Assembly (NCBI RefSeq): GCF_004331915.1
Contig: NZ_CP036528.1
Coordinates: forward strand, 1,068,567 to 1,132,566
Source: Ureibacillus thermophilus
GTDB lineage: Bacteria > Bacillota > Bacilli > Bacillales_A > Planococcaceae
Direction of reading: 5' to 3'
DNA length: 64,000 nucleotides
Shown: piece after piece, positions 9,057-18,180 of the stretch
Layout: each line of letters opens with the position of its first letter
Position numbering within the stretch: the stretch's first letter is position 1
Notes under the pieces: generated by a model
What the model was told of the DNA's origin: nothing
The model's database searches: none
Seen by the model: only the letters and a program-made list of their open reading frames with translations
Position numbers and translations under genes: made by a program

Positions 9057-9181
9057 ATAAGATTTTTATATTTTTTTAAAATGTTCGAAATCAATTATTC
9101 GATTAAATTTGAAATCAAGTTTTATATTTTTAGATTCCCACCGAAATAATTAATAAGAGAAAGAATTCGGGAGGGATCAGT

Positions 9182-10087
9182 ATGCCTAAAGGAAAATCAA
9201 AATTGCTGGCTTTAAGTGCGTGTGTGTGTGCAAGTTTTATTTTTGCTCCCAATGCTTTGGCAGATACAGAAAGAACGAATGCAAAAGCAGCTCTTCAAAT
9301 TGACACAAAGAATATAATAGTATCAAATAATGTGGTTGTAAATGATCATCGTTCCATGACAAGGAAAGAAACTTTGTCAAAAGCGCGGATGACAAAGGCG
9401 CAACCTTTAAAACAAACTGCGAATTCCATTGTTACATATCAAGTGAAACAAGGCGATACGTTAACAATAATTTCAAAACAATACAATGTATCGATTGATG
9501 ATCTCATCAAGTGGAATCAATTAGCCTCTGCTGATTTGATTTATGTTGGGCAAACATTGAAAATCTATCCTTCATCTGCTGCAGTAGTTAACGAAAATCA
9601 AGCTGTGGAAACGGAAAAAACTGCAAGCGAAGCATCTGCAACAGACAAGGTGATTGAAAAGCAATTGGCAAAGGAACGAATGATTCAATCTGGAGTGAGT
9701 GAAAAAGGACATGCAATCTATCAAAATGTTTTAAATCTTGCTTATGAATTGATTGGGACTCCTTATGTGTACGGTGGAAATACACCAGAAGGGTTTGATT
9801 GTTCAGGGTTTGTCCGCTATGTATTTTTTAATGCGGGATTAAATATTGAACGAAAAAGCAGTGAAGATTATTTTATGAAGGATACAACAATAGTGGAAAA
9901 TCCGGTGCCGGGGGATGTGGTATTCTTTAAAAATACGATTAAAGAAGGCATCTCTCATATGGGGATTTACATAGGAGACGGAAAGTTTATCCATGCAGGG
10001 ACCGATGGAGTTGAAATTTCTAAATTGGACTATGATTATTGGAAAACGCGATTTGTGGCGTTTAAAAGATTTAATTTAATCAAGTAA
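9182..10087 (+). CDS. secreted LysM-NlpC/P60 cell-wall endopeptidase
   Basis: A peptidoglycan hydrolase of the LytE/LytF type, 301 residues, cutting D-Glu to meso-DAP or Lys bonds in stem peptides. A signal peptide ends at about residue 27 (ALA-D). One LysM domain lies at about 84-129 (TYQVKQGDTLTIISKQY..IYVGQTLKIYP) and anchors the protein to glycan. A variable linker precedes the NlpC/P60 domain at about 178-300, with catalytic Cys207 (GFDCSGF), His259 (ISHMGIYIG) and the third polar residue His271 (FIHAGT). The ribosome site CGGGAGGG lies seven bases before ATG. It is divergent from brnQ. One LysM domain is fewer than in B. subtilis LytE (three), so the exact orthologue is not certain. Confidence 0.88.
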   Translation: MPKGKSKLLALSACVCASFIFAPNALADTERTNAKAALQIDTKNIIVSNNVVVNDHRSMTRKETLSKARMTKAQPLKQTANSIVTYQVKQGDTLTIISKQYNVSIDDLIKWNQLASADLIYVGQTLKIYPSSAAVVNENQAVETEKTASEASATDKVIEKQLAKERMIQSGVSEKGHAIYQNVLNLAYELIGTPYVYGGNTPEGFDCSGFVRYVFFNAGLNIERKSSEDYFMKDTTIVENPVPGDVVFFKNTIKEGISHMGIYIGDGKFIHAGTDGVEISKLDYDYWKTRFVAFKRFNLIK

Positions 10088-10561
10088 GGAAATATAGGGG
10101 AGCTGAAATTCATTTGGAGGCTCCCCTTAGTAGTTGCTGTAACTACCGCAAATGCAAAGTTAAAAGAAGTGAAGGGGCGTCTGAAAAGTCATTTTGCGAC
10201 GCCCCCTTTGCGGCTGTCGCACATGCTTTCGCCGCAGATAAATTGCGGCTTTTGCTAGAGTTTTTGCCGCAGATAAATGGCGACGAGGAGGCACGTTTTG
10301 TGACCACCGCAGGGAAAGTTTTTAAGGAATATTCCTATAAGAAGTAAGGCTGTTTCCGAAAGTGTTCGACTTTCTGGACACCCCTTTTTTATTTTATGTA
10401 TGACTCTTTTTGGATGGGGAACATTAAAGATAAAAGGCACGTTTATAATTGTAGATGAGAAATGACATTTTATAGGAAATACTAGGTTTTTTTTTTTATT
10501 CATGCTATAATATCTTAGGTTTATTAAAGGAATTGGAATTCATTTTCTAAGGAGGATAGAC
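10088..10561. other. hairpin-rich intergenic region between the wall hydrolase and tagO
   Basis: No gene is supported here; the one longer open frame has no ribosome site and crosses hairpins. Three hairpins are visible: AGGGGAGC/GCTCCCCT (10096-10127, probably the hydrolase terminator), GGGGCGTC/GACGCCCC (10174-10205), and CCGAAAGT/ACTTTCTGG followed by six T (about 10357-10394). The 13-mer GCCGCAGATAAAT occurs twice (10231 and 10266). The stretch 10130-10350 is richer in G and C than its surroundings and may be a relic of a small mobile element. Confidence 0.5.
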
Positions 10562-11626
10562 ATGGTTTACGTGTCTTTAGCAGTGGCGCTAATTGCGTCC
10601 ATCATACTGACTCCTATTGTTAAACGACTAGCGTTTCACATAGGTGCAGTGGACGCACCGAATTATCGCAAAGTACACCAGAAAATAATGCCCCGTTTAG
10701 GTGGATTAGCAATATTTATATCATTTTTAATAGGACTAGCAATCCTACGACCTGAGAGTCCTCCGTATGAAAGTTCATTCATGCCGTTATCGATTGTTTT
10801 AGGAGCGTTAGTAATCGTCATTACTGGCATTTTAGATGATAAGTATGAAATTAGCGCAAAGGCAAAAATGTTGGGACAAATCATCGCTGCTTTGATCGTC
10901 ATCTTATTAGGCGGTGTGCAAATCGACTTCATCAACTTGCCTTTTGATAACGGAATTTTAAATTTTGGATTTTTAAGTATCCCGTTAACATTGTTGTGGA
11001 TTGTTGGTATTACGAATGCAGTAAACTTAATTGATGGTTTAGATGGACTAGCTGCAGGCGTGTCGACAATAGCATTGATTACTCTTGCTACGATGGCTTT
11101 TATTATGGGCAATATGTTCGTTCTTGCTGTTGCCGCAATATTAGCATGTAGTACAATTGGATTTTTATTCTTTAACTTTCATCCAGCGAAAATTTTCATG
11201 GGCGATACAGGAGCCCTATTCTTAGGATTTATGATTGCTGTTCTTTCCATGTTAGGTTTCAAAAACTTAACGTTAGTATCGTTCATTATTCCAGTTATTT
11301 TATTAGGGGTTCCCATTTCTGATACATTCTTCGCCATTGTACGCCGCGTGCGCAATAAGCAAAAATGGTCAGATCCGGATAAATCCCACTTACATCACTG
11401 TTTGATGAGAATGGGCTTTTCCCATCGCCAAACGGTATTGATTATTTACGGAATTGCAGCGATGTTCGGCGTTGCAGCCATCATCTTCTCCATGGCTAAA
11501 CTTTGGGGAGCAATTCTATTGATCACAGTGATTTTAATCGCTATCGAATTATTTGTTGAAGTGGTTGGTTTGGCTGGGAAAAACTACAGACCGCTTATTA
11601 ATTTAGTAAAGATGTTAAGTAAATAA
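10562..11626 (+). CDS. tagO: undecaprenyl-phosphate GlcNAc-1-phosphate transferase TagO/WecA type
   Basis: An integral membrane enzyme of the MraY/WecA family, 354 residues with about ten membrane segments. It moves GlcNAc-1-phosphate from UDP-GlcNAc to undecaprenyl phosphate, the first step of wall teichoic acid and other wall polymers. Catalytic and binding motifs are all present: LDDKYEI (DD at 92-93), NAVNLIDGLDGLA (152-164), FMGDTGALFLGF (D215), and the C-terminal HLHHCLMRMGFSHRQ loop. The absence of an MraY-like peptide-substrate signature and the presence of HLHH favour TagO over MraY. TAAGGAGG precedes the ATG. An LCP-family ligase gene lies a kilobase away, which fits a wall-polymer role. 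Confidence 0.92.
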   Translation: MVYVSLAVALIASIILTPIVKRLAFHIGAVDAPNYRKVHQKIMPRLGGLAIFISFLIGLAILRPESPPYESSFMPLSIVLGALVIVITGILDDKYEISAKAKMLGQIIAALIVILLGGVQIDFINLPFDNGILNFGFLSIPLTLLWIVGITNAVNLIDGLDGLAAGVSTIALITLATMAFIMGNMFVLAVAAILACSTIGFLFFNFHPAKIFMGDTGALFLGFMIAVLSMLGFKNLTLVSFIIPVILLGVPISDTFFAIVRRVRNKQKWSDPDKSHLHHCLMRMGFSHRQTVLIIYGIAAMFGVAAIIFSMAKLWGAILLITVILIAIELFVEVVGLAGKNYRPLINLVKMLSK

Positions 11627-11671
11627 TTGAATAGAGGATCCGTGTTCTGTATGGGAATGGATGAGACGTAG

Positions 11672-11707
11672 ACTGTTGCTTCTTAGGAAGCGGCAGTTTT
11701 TTATTTT
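11672..11707 (+). terminator. intrinsic terminator of tagO
   Basis: CTGTTGCTTC pairs with GAAGCGGCAG (two G-U pairs) around TTAG, followed by TTTTTTATTTT. Confidence 0.8.
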
Positions 11708-11773
11708 GCTGGAATTGATGATAAACGTAGCGCTATCACCATGATATGAGGCTGTATCTGCGCTAAATTGGGG

Positions 11774-12450
11774 GGAGCAAATGCACTAATGAAGGAGTTC
11801 TGCGACAAATTACGAGAGCAGCCATTATATTGCTTGGTAAAGGAGCAAATGCACTAATGAAGGAGTTCTGCCCCAAATGAGGAGCAAACACCCAAAAGGA
11901 AGCCGTATCCGCACGAAAGGAGGCCGTATCCGCACAAAATGGAGGAGTAAACGCACAAAAGTGGGTGGTATCCGCACAAAAAGGAGGGGTAAACGCCCAA
12001 AAGAGAGGGGTATCCGCACAAAATGGAGGGATAAACGCCCAAAAGTGGGTGGTATCCGCACAAAAGAGAGGAGTAAACGCCCAAAAGGAGGCTGTATCCG
12101 CCCAAAAGGGAGGGGTAAACGCCCAAAAGTGGGTGGTATCCGCACAAAATGGAGGGATAAACGCACAAAATGGAGGAGTAAACGCACAAAAGAGAGGGGT
12201 ATCCGCACAAAATGGAGGGGTAAACGCCCAAAAGTGGGTCGTATCCGCACGAAAGGGAGGGGTAAACGCACAAAAGAGAGGGGTATCCGCACAAAATGGA
12301 GGGATAAACGCACAAAATGGAGGAGTAAACGCACAAAAGTGGGTGGTATCCGCACAAAATGGAGGAGTAAATTCCCAAACAAAGCAGTATCCACCCTAAA
12401 TATGAAAACAAACGCTCTAAATAAGATCCTACCCGTACAAATATCCCTAA
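11774..12450 (+). repeat. repeat array 2 of the 21/42-bp family (about twelve units)
   Basis: From about 11885 to 12385 the plus strand alternates GTATCCGCAC and GTAAACGCAC (or ...GCCC) cores every 21 bases, separated by AAAATGGAGG-, AAAAGAGAGG- or AAAAGTGGGT-type spacers. The ends decay: 12385-12450 still shows the 21-base rhythm with degraded cores, and 11774-11871 holds two copies of a 30-base relative (starting GGAGCAAATGCACTAATG, at 11774 and 11842). The array follows the tagO terminator and runs in the tagO direction. Reading frames are open on both strands, a by-product of the repeat; the VSAQ/VNAQ frame is the one shared with the other arrays. Confidence 0.93.
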
Positions 12451-12515
12451 TATTTCCAATGAATAAATTTACATACGGTGGTTCAAAATGAAAATACTAC
12501 TCCCCTTTCCAAAAA

Positions 12516-12553
12516 AAATACACTTTCAAGTCGACCTTGAGAGTGTATTTTTC
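12516..12553 (-). terminator. intrinsic terminator of the LCP-family gene
   Basis: AAATACACTTTCAAG pairs with CTTGAGAGTGTATTT around a five-base loop, with a T-run on the minus strand beside the stop codon of the LCP gene. Confidence 0.85.
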
Positions 12554-12559
12554 AAATCC

Positions 12560-13621
12560 TTATTCTAAACTTGGTGAATAGGAAACATCTGTATCTTCTT
12601 CATCGTCGCTGCTGATTTCTGAGATGTTGGACTTTATTTTGCTTGGGATGAGTCCTAAATGGCTTTTCAAAATTTGTTTCGTTTCTTCTAAAGACTCTTC
12701 ATCCAGCATATAATAATAAATTCCTGTTGACATATCGCCTGCACCCTGCAAAGTTAGGGAATCGATTTGTGGCATGCCGCCTGAGAAATAATAGAAGAAT
12801 GATTTCATCTCATCAAACGTTAAATTCGTTTTCATGTTGTCGCCGATTGCCATAATCACATCATCATATTTTGTGATAGAGGATACCGAAAGTGCTTTCT
12901 TGGCAATAGCTTTAATAATATCCTGTTGGCGTTCACCGCGAGCAATATCTGTATCGTGCTTGCGAGTTCGAGCAAGGGCTAAAGCTTCTCTTCCATCTAA
13001 ATGATGGTACCCAGGCTCTAAATAAATGGAGTAGCGGTCATTTTCATCTTTTTCATAAAAGGCATATGGAATGTTTACTTCCAAATCAATGCCGTCCAGT
13101 GCATCCACGACATCAATAAACGCATTAAAATTCATGCGTACATAATAATCAATAGGAATATCAAAAAGTTCTTCCACTGTTTCAATCGTCGCTGGAGTGC
13201 CTCCAAATGCATGGGCGTGGGTAATTTTATCTTTATATCCGACTTCCGGGATATAAACATAAGAGTCGCGTGGGATGCTGACTAATTTCACTGTTTTTTC
13301 TTCTCGGTTCAGTGTCATTAACATCAATGCATCAGAGCGGGAATGATCGGAACCTTGAGCCCGCACTTCGCTGTCATCCACACCGATGAACAAAATGGAC
13401 ACATTGTCGGTGATTGCTTCCGCTTTCGTCTCTCTTTTTGGAGAAGACTGTCTATTCTCAATTTCTTCATAAGACTGTTTTGCTGCAAATTCTGCTTTTT
13501 TTGTTAAATAAATTCCATAAGCAGATGCGCAAATGAGGAATGAAGCCGCCAAAATTGCAAATACTTTTAGTGCAAGTGTTAATTTCGACGAGCGTTTTTT
13601 TCTTTTAATTTTTCTACTCAT
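12560..13621 (-). CDS. LytR-CpsA-Psr (LCP) family wall-polymer ligase
   Basis: A membrane-anchored phosphotransferase that attaches teichoic acids or other undecaprenyl-linked polymers to peptidoglycan (TagT/U/V family), 353 residues. The start is the ATG at 13619-13621, preceded by AGAGGAGAG; the open frame runs further upstream without a ribosome site. A basic cytoplasmic stretch (RKIKRKKRSSK) and one membrane helix (residues about 15-40) lead into the extracellular LCP domain. Conserved parts visible: RSDALMLMTLN, KLVSIPRDSYVYIP, KITHAHAFGG, and the RTRKHDTDIARGERQQ block whose arginines bind the pyrophosphate. A short acidic tail (SSDDEEDTD) ends the protein. Its proximity to tagO supports a role in wall teichoic acid attachment. 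Confidence 0.9.
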   Translation of the reverse strand: MSRKIKRKKRSSKLTLALKVFAILAASFLICASAYGIYLTKKAEFAAKQSYEEIENRQSSPKRETKAEAITDNVSILFIGVDDSEVRAQGSDHSRSDALMLMTLNREEKTVKLVSIPRDSYVYIPEVGYKDKITHAHAFGGTPATIETVEELFDIPIDYYVRMNFNAFIDVVDALDGIDLEVNIPYAFYEKDENDRYSIYLEPGYHHLDGREALALARTRKHDTDIARGERQQDIIKAIAKKALSVSSITKYDDVIMAIGDNMKTNLTFDEMKSFFYYFSGGMPQIDSLTLQGAGDMSTGIYYYMLDEESLEETKQILKSHLGLIPSKIKSNISEISSDDEEDTDVSYSPSLE

Positions 13622-13828
13622 TAAAAAACTCTCCTCTATCGTACATAGGAATGCTGATATTGTTAGGTTTATTATGGCTTCTGAAATAAGATTAAACACA
13701 GGTAAATCTTATGTGAAAATCAAAAATGTTCAATCCTTTTAATTATACAATAATGTCGAAAAACAGTAAATTTCAAAATTATAACAAAGACTTTTAAACA
13801 AAAAAATACAATTTTTTCTCTCCTTTAA

Positions 13829-14467
13829 CTAGGAGATGACTTTTTCAATAAAAATTTTGTCGATGCAAGTAATTTTCGCTTGTCCGTTGGTTAATTCTGT
13901 CATCCATTCAGTAAACGCTCGTTCATCATCTTTTAGCACATGAATCATCAAATCCACATGATCAGAATATTGCATATCGGCCAAAGTATATATCGAATTT
14001 CGAACTTCATTTTCCACTTTTCCAAGCCACGTATAATCAATGGTTACTTTCATGACATGGTGCAGTCTTCTTTCCACTACTTGAGCAGCGGCGATCCCTT
14101 CTGATGTTGCTTTGCTATATGCACGAACAAGGCCGCCAGCCCCCAACTTAATGCCTCCAAAGTAGCGTGTCACAACAACAACCGTATCTTGAAGTCCTTG
14201 TTTTTTAAGTACCTCTAACATAGGAACGCCTGCAGTGCCGCTTGGTTCCCCATCATCATTGGCTTTTTGAATTTGATTATGCTCGCCAATCATATAACAT
14301 GAGCAGTTGTGAGTGGCGTTGTAATGCATCTTTTTTATTTTATTGATAAATTCAATTGCTTCTTCTTCTGTTTCCGCTCTGTCAACATAGGCGATGAAAC
14401 GGGATTTGGAAATGACGATTTCTTTTTCTCCATAACCTTTTACAGTTTTATAGTCCTTTCGCATCAT
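13829..14467 (-). CDS. yvyE: YigZ/IMPACT family protein (YvyE)
   Basis: A 212-residue member of the YigZ family, related to the eukaryotic translation regulator IMPACT; its bacterial role is not established. Family signatures are present: NATHNCSCYMIG, NDDGEPSGTAGVPMLEVL, and VVVTRYFGGIKLGAGGLVRAYS. The start is at a double ATG (14467 and 14464) preceded by AAAGGAG; the open frame extends to 14569 but without a ribosome site. The gene is divergent from degS, as in B. subtilis, where yvyE also adjoins degSU. Confidence 0.9.
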   Translation of the reverse strand: MMRKDYKTVKGYGEKEIVISKSRFIAYVDRAETEEEAIEFINKIKKMHYNATHNCSCYMIGEHNQIQKANDDGEPSGTAGVPMLEVLKKQGLQDTVVVVTRYFGGIKLGAGGLVRAYSKATSEGIAAAQVVERRLHHVMKVTIDYTWLGKVENEVRNSIYTLADMQYSDHVDLMIHVLKDDERAFTEWMTELTNGQAKITCIDKIFIEKVIS

Positions 14468-14530
14468 TAAAACTCCTTTAATTTCCAAAAAAACGATATA
14501 CTTGTAATAAAATTTTTTCTTAAATCTTCT

Positions 14531-14558
14531 TTGAAAAATGATATAATAATGATAAAAT
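14531..14558 (+). promoter_or_regulatory. candidate sigma-A promoter of degS-degU
   Basis: TTGAAA, 16 bases, TAAAAT, in the yvyE-degS divergent gap. A TATAAT at 14543 is an alternative -10 without a clear -35. Confidence 0.4.
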
Positions 14559-14630
14559 GGTATACCCATAAATTACTAAAGAAATTTATATAACAATATT
14601 ATATTATACCAATTGGGTTGGGGACAAATT

Positions 14631-15785
14631 ATGTATTTAGATGAAAAAAACAAAATTGACTTCCAATCAATTGATTTTATTTTTAATCGAATGATTGAGA
14701 GTATTACCAGTTCGAAAAATGATATTTTTGTCATTTGCGAGCAAAGCCGCAGAACATACGAAGAAATGAAAATCGAATTGGAATCGATAAAACAAAAATT
14801 AAAAGTGATTATAAGCAACAGCGATTCTTTAGCGAGGCAAACGCAGCTAGCCAAGCATCGGCTAGTGGAAGTGAGCAAAAACTTCGAGAAATATTCAGAA
14901 CAGCAAATCCGCGAAGCCTATGAAATGGCCCATAATTTACAAATGAAATTGTCGCTTTCTGAAACGGAAGAAAAAATCTTGCGGGAGAAACGCGATGACC
15001 TTGAACGTCGTCTAAAATCATTGTACGATACAATCCAACGGGCAGACCATATTGTAAATCAAGTAAATGTCGTGTTGAATTATTTAACATCTGATTTGAA
15101 AAACGTTGGGGCTGCTTTGGAAGAAGCCAAACTTAAACATGAATTTGGCATAAAAATCATTGCTGCCCAAGAAGAAGAAAGAAAAAAACTATCCCGAGAA
15201 ATCCATGATGGTCCTGCCCAAATGATGGCAAATGTGTTGATGCGAGCAGATTTAATTGAAAAAATATACCGGGATCGTGGTATAGAAGAAGCGATGAAAG
15301 AAATTTCAGAGCTCAAGTCATCAGTGCGAGCAGCCTTGTCTGAGGTCCGAAGAATCATTTACGATTTGCGCCCTATGGCTTTAGATGATTTAGGAATTGT
15401 ACCGACATTGAAAAAATATTTATCTACTGTCATGGATTATAATAAAGGCATAGATATACATTTTCAATCTTACAATAGTGAAACAAGATTACCTTCCAAT
15501 TACGAAGTGGCTATCTTTCGCTTAGTGCAAGAATGTGTGAATAATGCTGTCAAACATGCAAACCCGACTGAAATTTGGGTAAGACTCGAGTGGAGTAAGA
15601 GCCATTTAAATGTTATTGTTAAAGATAACGGCCGCGGCTTTAACCTCGATGAAAAAAGGGAACAGTCATTTGGCATTATTGGCATGAGAGAACGAGTGGA
15701 AATTTTAGACGGTTCGATGGAGATTAAAACAAAAATTGGTAGTGGAACGATTGTTATGTTTAAAATTCCATATCCAAATAAATAA
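14631..15785 (+). CDS. degS: sensor histidine kinase DegS
   Basis: A cytoplasmic two-component sensor kinase, 384 residues, which phosphorylates DegU to control exoenzymes, competence, motility and biofilm genes. The ATG at 14631 is preferred (GGGGA seven bases upstream); the TTG at 14613 would lack a site. The N-terminal 180 residues are the long sensory and coiled-coil region (DegS family). They are followed by a HisKA_3 dimerisation domain with the phospho-acceptor H192 in SREIHDGPAQMMA, the conserved VRRIIYDLRPMALDDLG, and an HATPase domain with N-box ECVNNAVKHA and G-boxes DNGRGF and GIIGMRERV. No membrane segment is seen, as expected for DegS. Confidence 0.95.
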   Translation: MYLDEKNKIDFQSIDFIFNRMIESITSSKNDIFVICEQSRRTYEEMKIELESIKQKLKVIISNSDSLARQTQLAKHRLVEVSKNFEKYSEQQIREAYEMAHNLQMKLSLSETEEKILREKRDDLERRLKSLYDTIQRADHIVNQVNVVLNYLTSDLKNVGAALEEAKLKHEFGIKIIAAQEEERKKLSREIHDGPAQMMANVLMRADLIEKIYRDRGIEEAMKEISELKSSVRAALSEVRRIIYDLRPMALDDLGIVPTLKKYLSTVMDYNKGIDIHFQSYNSETRLPSNYEVAIFRLVQECVNNAVKHANPTEIWVRLEWSKSHLNVIVKDNGRGFNLDEKREQSFGIIGMRERVEILDGSMEIKTKIGSGTIVMFKIPYPNK

Positions 15786-15826
15786 ACCGAATTTAAAACA
15801 GTCAAACTGTTGAGGGGGAATGCATT

Positions 15827-16501
15827 GTGACAAAAATCATCATTATTGACGATCATCAATTGTTCCGTGAAGGAGTTAAGCGCATTTTGGAATTTGAAGA
15901 ATCTTTTGAGGTTGTTGCTGAAGGCGACGATGGTAGCGACATCATTAGTTTATATAAAGAGCATATGCCAGATGTAGTGTTAATGGATATTAACATGCCA
16001 GGGAAAAATGGTGTAGAAGCAACAGCGGAGTTAATTAGAGAATTCCCGGATGCAAAGGTGATCATGCTTTCCATTCATGATGACGAATCCTATGTAACTC
16101 ATGCATTGAAATCCGGTGCATTAGGGTACATGCTAAAAGAAATGGATGCCGATGAAATTGTAGAAGCAATCAAAGTAGTGGCTAACGGCGGTTCTTATTT
16201 GCATCCGAAAGTAACAAAAAACTTAGTGGCTGAGTTCCGCCGCTTAAGCGAACATGAAAATAAAGGAAGATTCCATCAAACAGAAATTCGCCGTCCATTC
16301 CACTTATTGACAAAACGCGAATGTGAAGTATTGCAATTGTTGACGGATGGACAATCCAACCGCGCAATTGGCGAAACATTGTTCATTTCTGAAAAAACAG
16401 TGAAAAACCACGTATCCAGCATTCTTCAAAAAATGAATGTCAACGACCGTACTCAAGCAGTTGTAACGGCCATTAAAAACGGTTGGGTCGAAGTAAGATA
16501 A
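15827..16501 (+). CDS. degU: response regulator DegU
   Basis: A NarL/FixJ-type DNA-binding response regulator, 224 residues, partner of DegS. The start is GTG 15827, with GAGGGGG upstream. The receiver domain has the acidic pair DD (8-9), phospho-acceptor D54 ([10 protein letters not shown]), and the switch lysine in YMLKEMD. The C-terminal LuxR-type HTH (about 155-215) reads [41 protein letters not shown]. It lies 41 bases after degS and is followed by a strong terminator, so the two form one operon. DegU probably also influences the flagellar genes downstream, inferred from B. subtilis. Confidence 0.96.
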   Translation: MTKIIIIDDHQLFREGVKRILEFEESFEVVAEGDDGSDIISLYKEHMPDVVLMDINMPGKNGVEATAELIREFPDAKVIMLSIHDDESYVTHALKSGALGYMLKEMDADEIVEAIKVVANGGSYLHPKVTKNLVAEFRRLSEHENKGRFHQTEIRRPFHLLTKRECEVLQLLTDGQSNRAIGETLFISEKTVKNHVSSILQKMNVNDRTQAVVTAIKNGWVEVR

Positions 16502-16537
16502 GATTTTGATAGCAAACTACATAGAATGGCGTTTTCT

Positions 16538-16576
16538 AAACCGATTAACGATGAAAAGTCGTTAATCGGTTTTTTA
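16538..16576 (+). terminator. intrinsic terminator after degU
   Basis: CCGATTAACGA / TCGTTAATCGG perfect stem with a seven-base loop, followed by TTTTTT. Confidence 0.9.
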
Positions 16577-16731
16577 TGGGACATAGATTTATTGATTGCA
16601 ACATTATTTGGAGATATTCGTCTTATACTCGGACTCTTCAATCTGAAGAAGATGGAGGAGCAAAAAAGAATGTAGATAGAAATGGCAATGAGACTTATGC
16701 TACAATATTGCGCGGGGAGGTAATTAGTGTA

Positions 16732-17274
16732 ATGAAGAAATGGCTAATTCTAGTAGTAGCAGCAATATTTCTGCTAACTGCTTGTAAAGATACAGACGAA
16801 TCGAAAAAAACTCCATCTGAATCTGAAGAAAATGCTGCGGAGCAATCTGATGATTCCGTAGGCTTTGAAATGGTTGGAGATCAATTTATGGAAGCAGAAA
16901 ATATTCCAGCAGATGAAAAGGTGAAAATCCTCGCTGCCTTTGATGAATATATTAATTCCTTTAATGCCAGAGACATTGAACGCTACGGAAATGTCCTTTC
17001 CGAAAAAGCAACTGGTTTTGATTATGAGGAAGAAATTGAAGTAGTCAAGGAAACATTTAAAAATCATGATGTCACTTTAGTTCCGTCGGATGCAACCATT
17101 ATTAAATACAGTGATAATGAAGCGCAAGTTGCTGCAAATATTGACTATCATGTAAAAGAACATGGTACCGATGCAACACTTAATCGAACAGTAAGACAAG
17201 TAACGATTTTTGTGAAAGAAAATGATGATTGGAAAATTACGCGAATTGTCGGTATGGAAAAAATGGATCAGTGA
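16732..17274 (+). CDS. lipoprotein with an NTF2-like/SnoaL-like domain
   Basis: A secreted lipoprotein, 180 residues. The ATG at 16732 (GGGGAGG upstream) begins a lipoprotein signal, MKKWLILVVAAIFLLTAC, with the lipobox LTAC, so Cys18 would be lipidated. An acidic serine-rich linker (about 20-45) leads to a domain ending in NRTVRQVTIFVKENDDWKITRIVG. This pattern is seen in NTF2-like/SnoaL-type folds, often small ligand-binding or scaffold domains. No catalytic residue can be named. It stands alone between the degU terminator and its own terminator. Function unknown. Confidence 0.8.
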   Translation: MKKWLILVVAAIFLLTACKDTDESKKTPSESEENAAEQSDDSVGFEMVGDQFMEAENIPADEKVKILAAFDEYINSFNARDIERYGNVLSEKATGFDYEEEIEVVKETFKNHDVTLVPSDATIIKYSDNEAQVAANIDYHVKEHGTDATLNRTVRQVTIFVKENDDWKITRIVGMEKMDQ

Positions 17275-17284
17275 TGCAAGAACG

Positions 17285-17317
17285 AATCATTCAATCAATG
17301 GATTGGATGATTTTTTT
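17285..17317 (+). terminator. intrinsic terminator of the lipoprotein gene
   Basis: ATCATTCAATC / GATTGGATGAT stem with loop AATG and a run of seven T. Confidence 0.85.
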
Positions 17318-17349
17318 GTTTGTAATAGGGAGATGGGGTAGTGTTGAAT

Positions 17350-18062
17350 AGGGAAACGAACTAAATCAGGGGGTAAACGAACTAAATGAGGAAATATCCG
17401 CACCAAAGGGAGGAGCAAACGCACCAAATGAGGTAGCATCCGCACCAAAGGGAGGAGCAAACGCACTAAATGAGGTAGTATCCGCACCAAAGGGAGGAGC
17501 AAACGCACCAAATGAGGTAGTATCCGCACCAAAGGGAGGAGCAAACGCACTAAATGAGGTAGTATCCGCACCAAAGGGAGGAGCAAACGCACCAAAGGGA
17601 GGAGTAAACGCACCAAATGAGGTAGCATCCGCACCAAAGGGAGGAGCAAACGCACCAAATGAGGTAGCATCCGCACCAAATGGAAGAGCAAACGCACCAA
17701 ATGAGGTAGCATCCGCACCAAATGGAAGAGCAAACGCACCAAATGAGGTAGCATCCGCACCAAATGGAAGAGCAAACGCACCACGCACCAAAGGAGGTAG
17801 CATCCGCACCAAAGGGAGGAGCAAACGCACCAAATGAGGTAGCATCCGCACCAAAGGGAGGAGCAAACGCACCAAATGAGGTAGCATCCGCACCAAAGGG
17901 AGGAGCAAACGCACCAAAGGGAGGAGCAAACGCACCAAAGGGAGGGGTAAACGCACCAAAGGAGGTAGCATCCGCACCAAAGGAAGGGGTAAACGCACCA
18001 AATAAGGTAGCATCCGCACCAAAGGAAGGGGTAAACGCACCAAATATAAAGTCATCCACACA
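17350..18062 (+). repeat. repeat array 3 of the 21/42-bp family (about sixteen units)
   Basis: The plus strand alternates GCATCCGCAC (or GTATCCGCAC) and GCAAACGCAC cores every 21 bases, with spacers CAAAGGGAGGA and CAAATGAGGTA. It is the most homogeneous of the four arrays, with long runs of identical units. Around 17640-17775 a run of units carries CAAATGGAAGA instead. At about 17776-17790 a short slip duplicates the ACGCACC core. Both ends are degraded (AAACGAACTAAAT at the left, ATCCACACAATG at the right). It starts about 35 bases past the lipoprotein terminator, reads in the same direction and ends about 120 bases before degV. The reading frames open on both strands follow from the repeat and none has a convincing start. 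Confidence 0.95.
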
Positions 18063-18180
18063 ATGAGAATAAACAAGAATTTGATGGATTGAAGAGAACT
18101 ATTTACTGGATTCTTAGAAAATTTAGTATTAACAAGTAGTAATGATTCCGGTATGATAAGAAATATAGGAGAGTGGACAA

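Noticed and set aside
10114-10347. 77-codon ORF between the wall hydrolase and tagO
   Set aside because: It crosses hairpins, has no ribosome site, and its composition looks non-coding.
11825-12491. Several long open frames on both strands of array 2
   Set aside because: All frames are open because the repeat unit lacks stops and is a multiple of three. None has a convincing ribosome site and unique coding sequence; treated as repeat.
17287-18076. Long repeat-encoded ORFs in array 3 on the minus strand (LPHLVRLLLPLVR, GADATSFGAF types)
   Set aside because: Same cause as for array 2. The frames change at the slip near 17780 and lie over the lipoprotein terminator.
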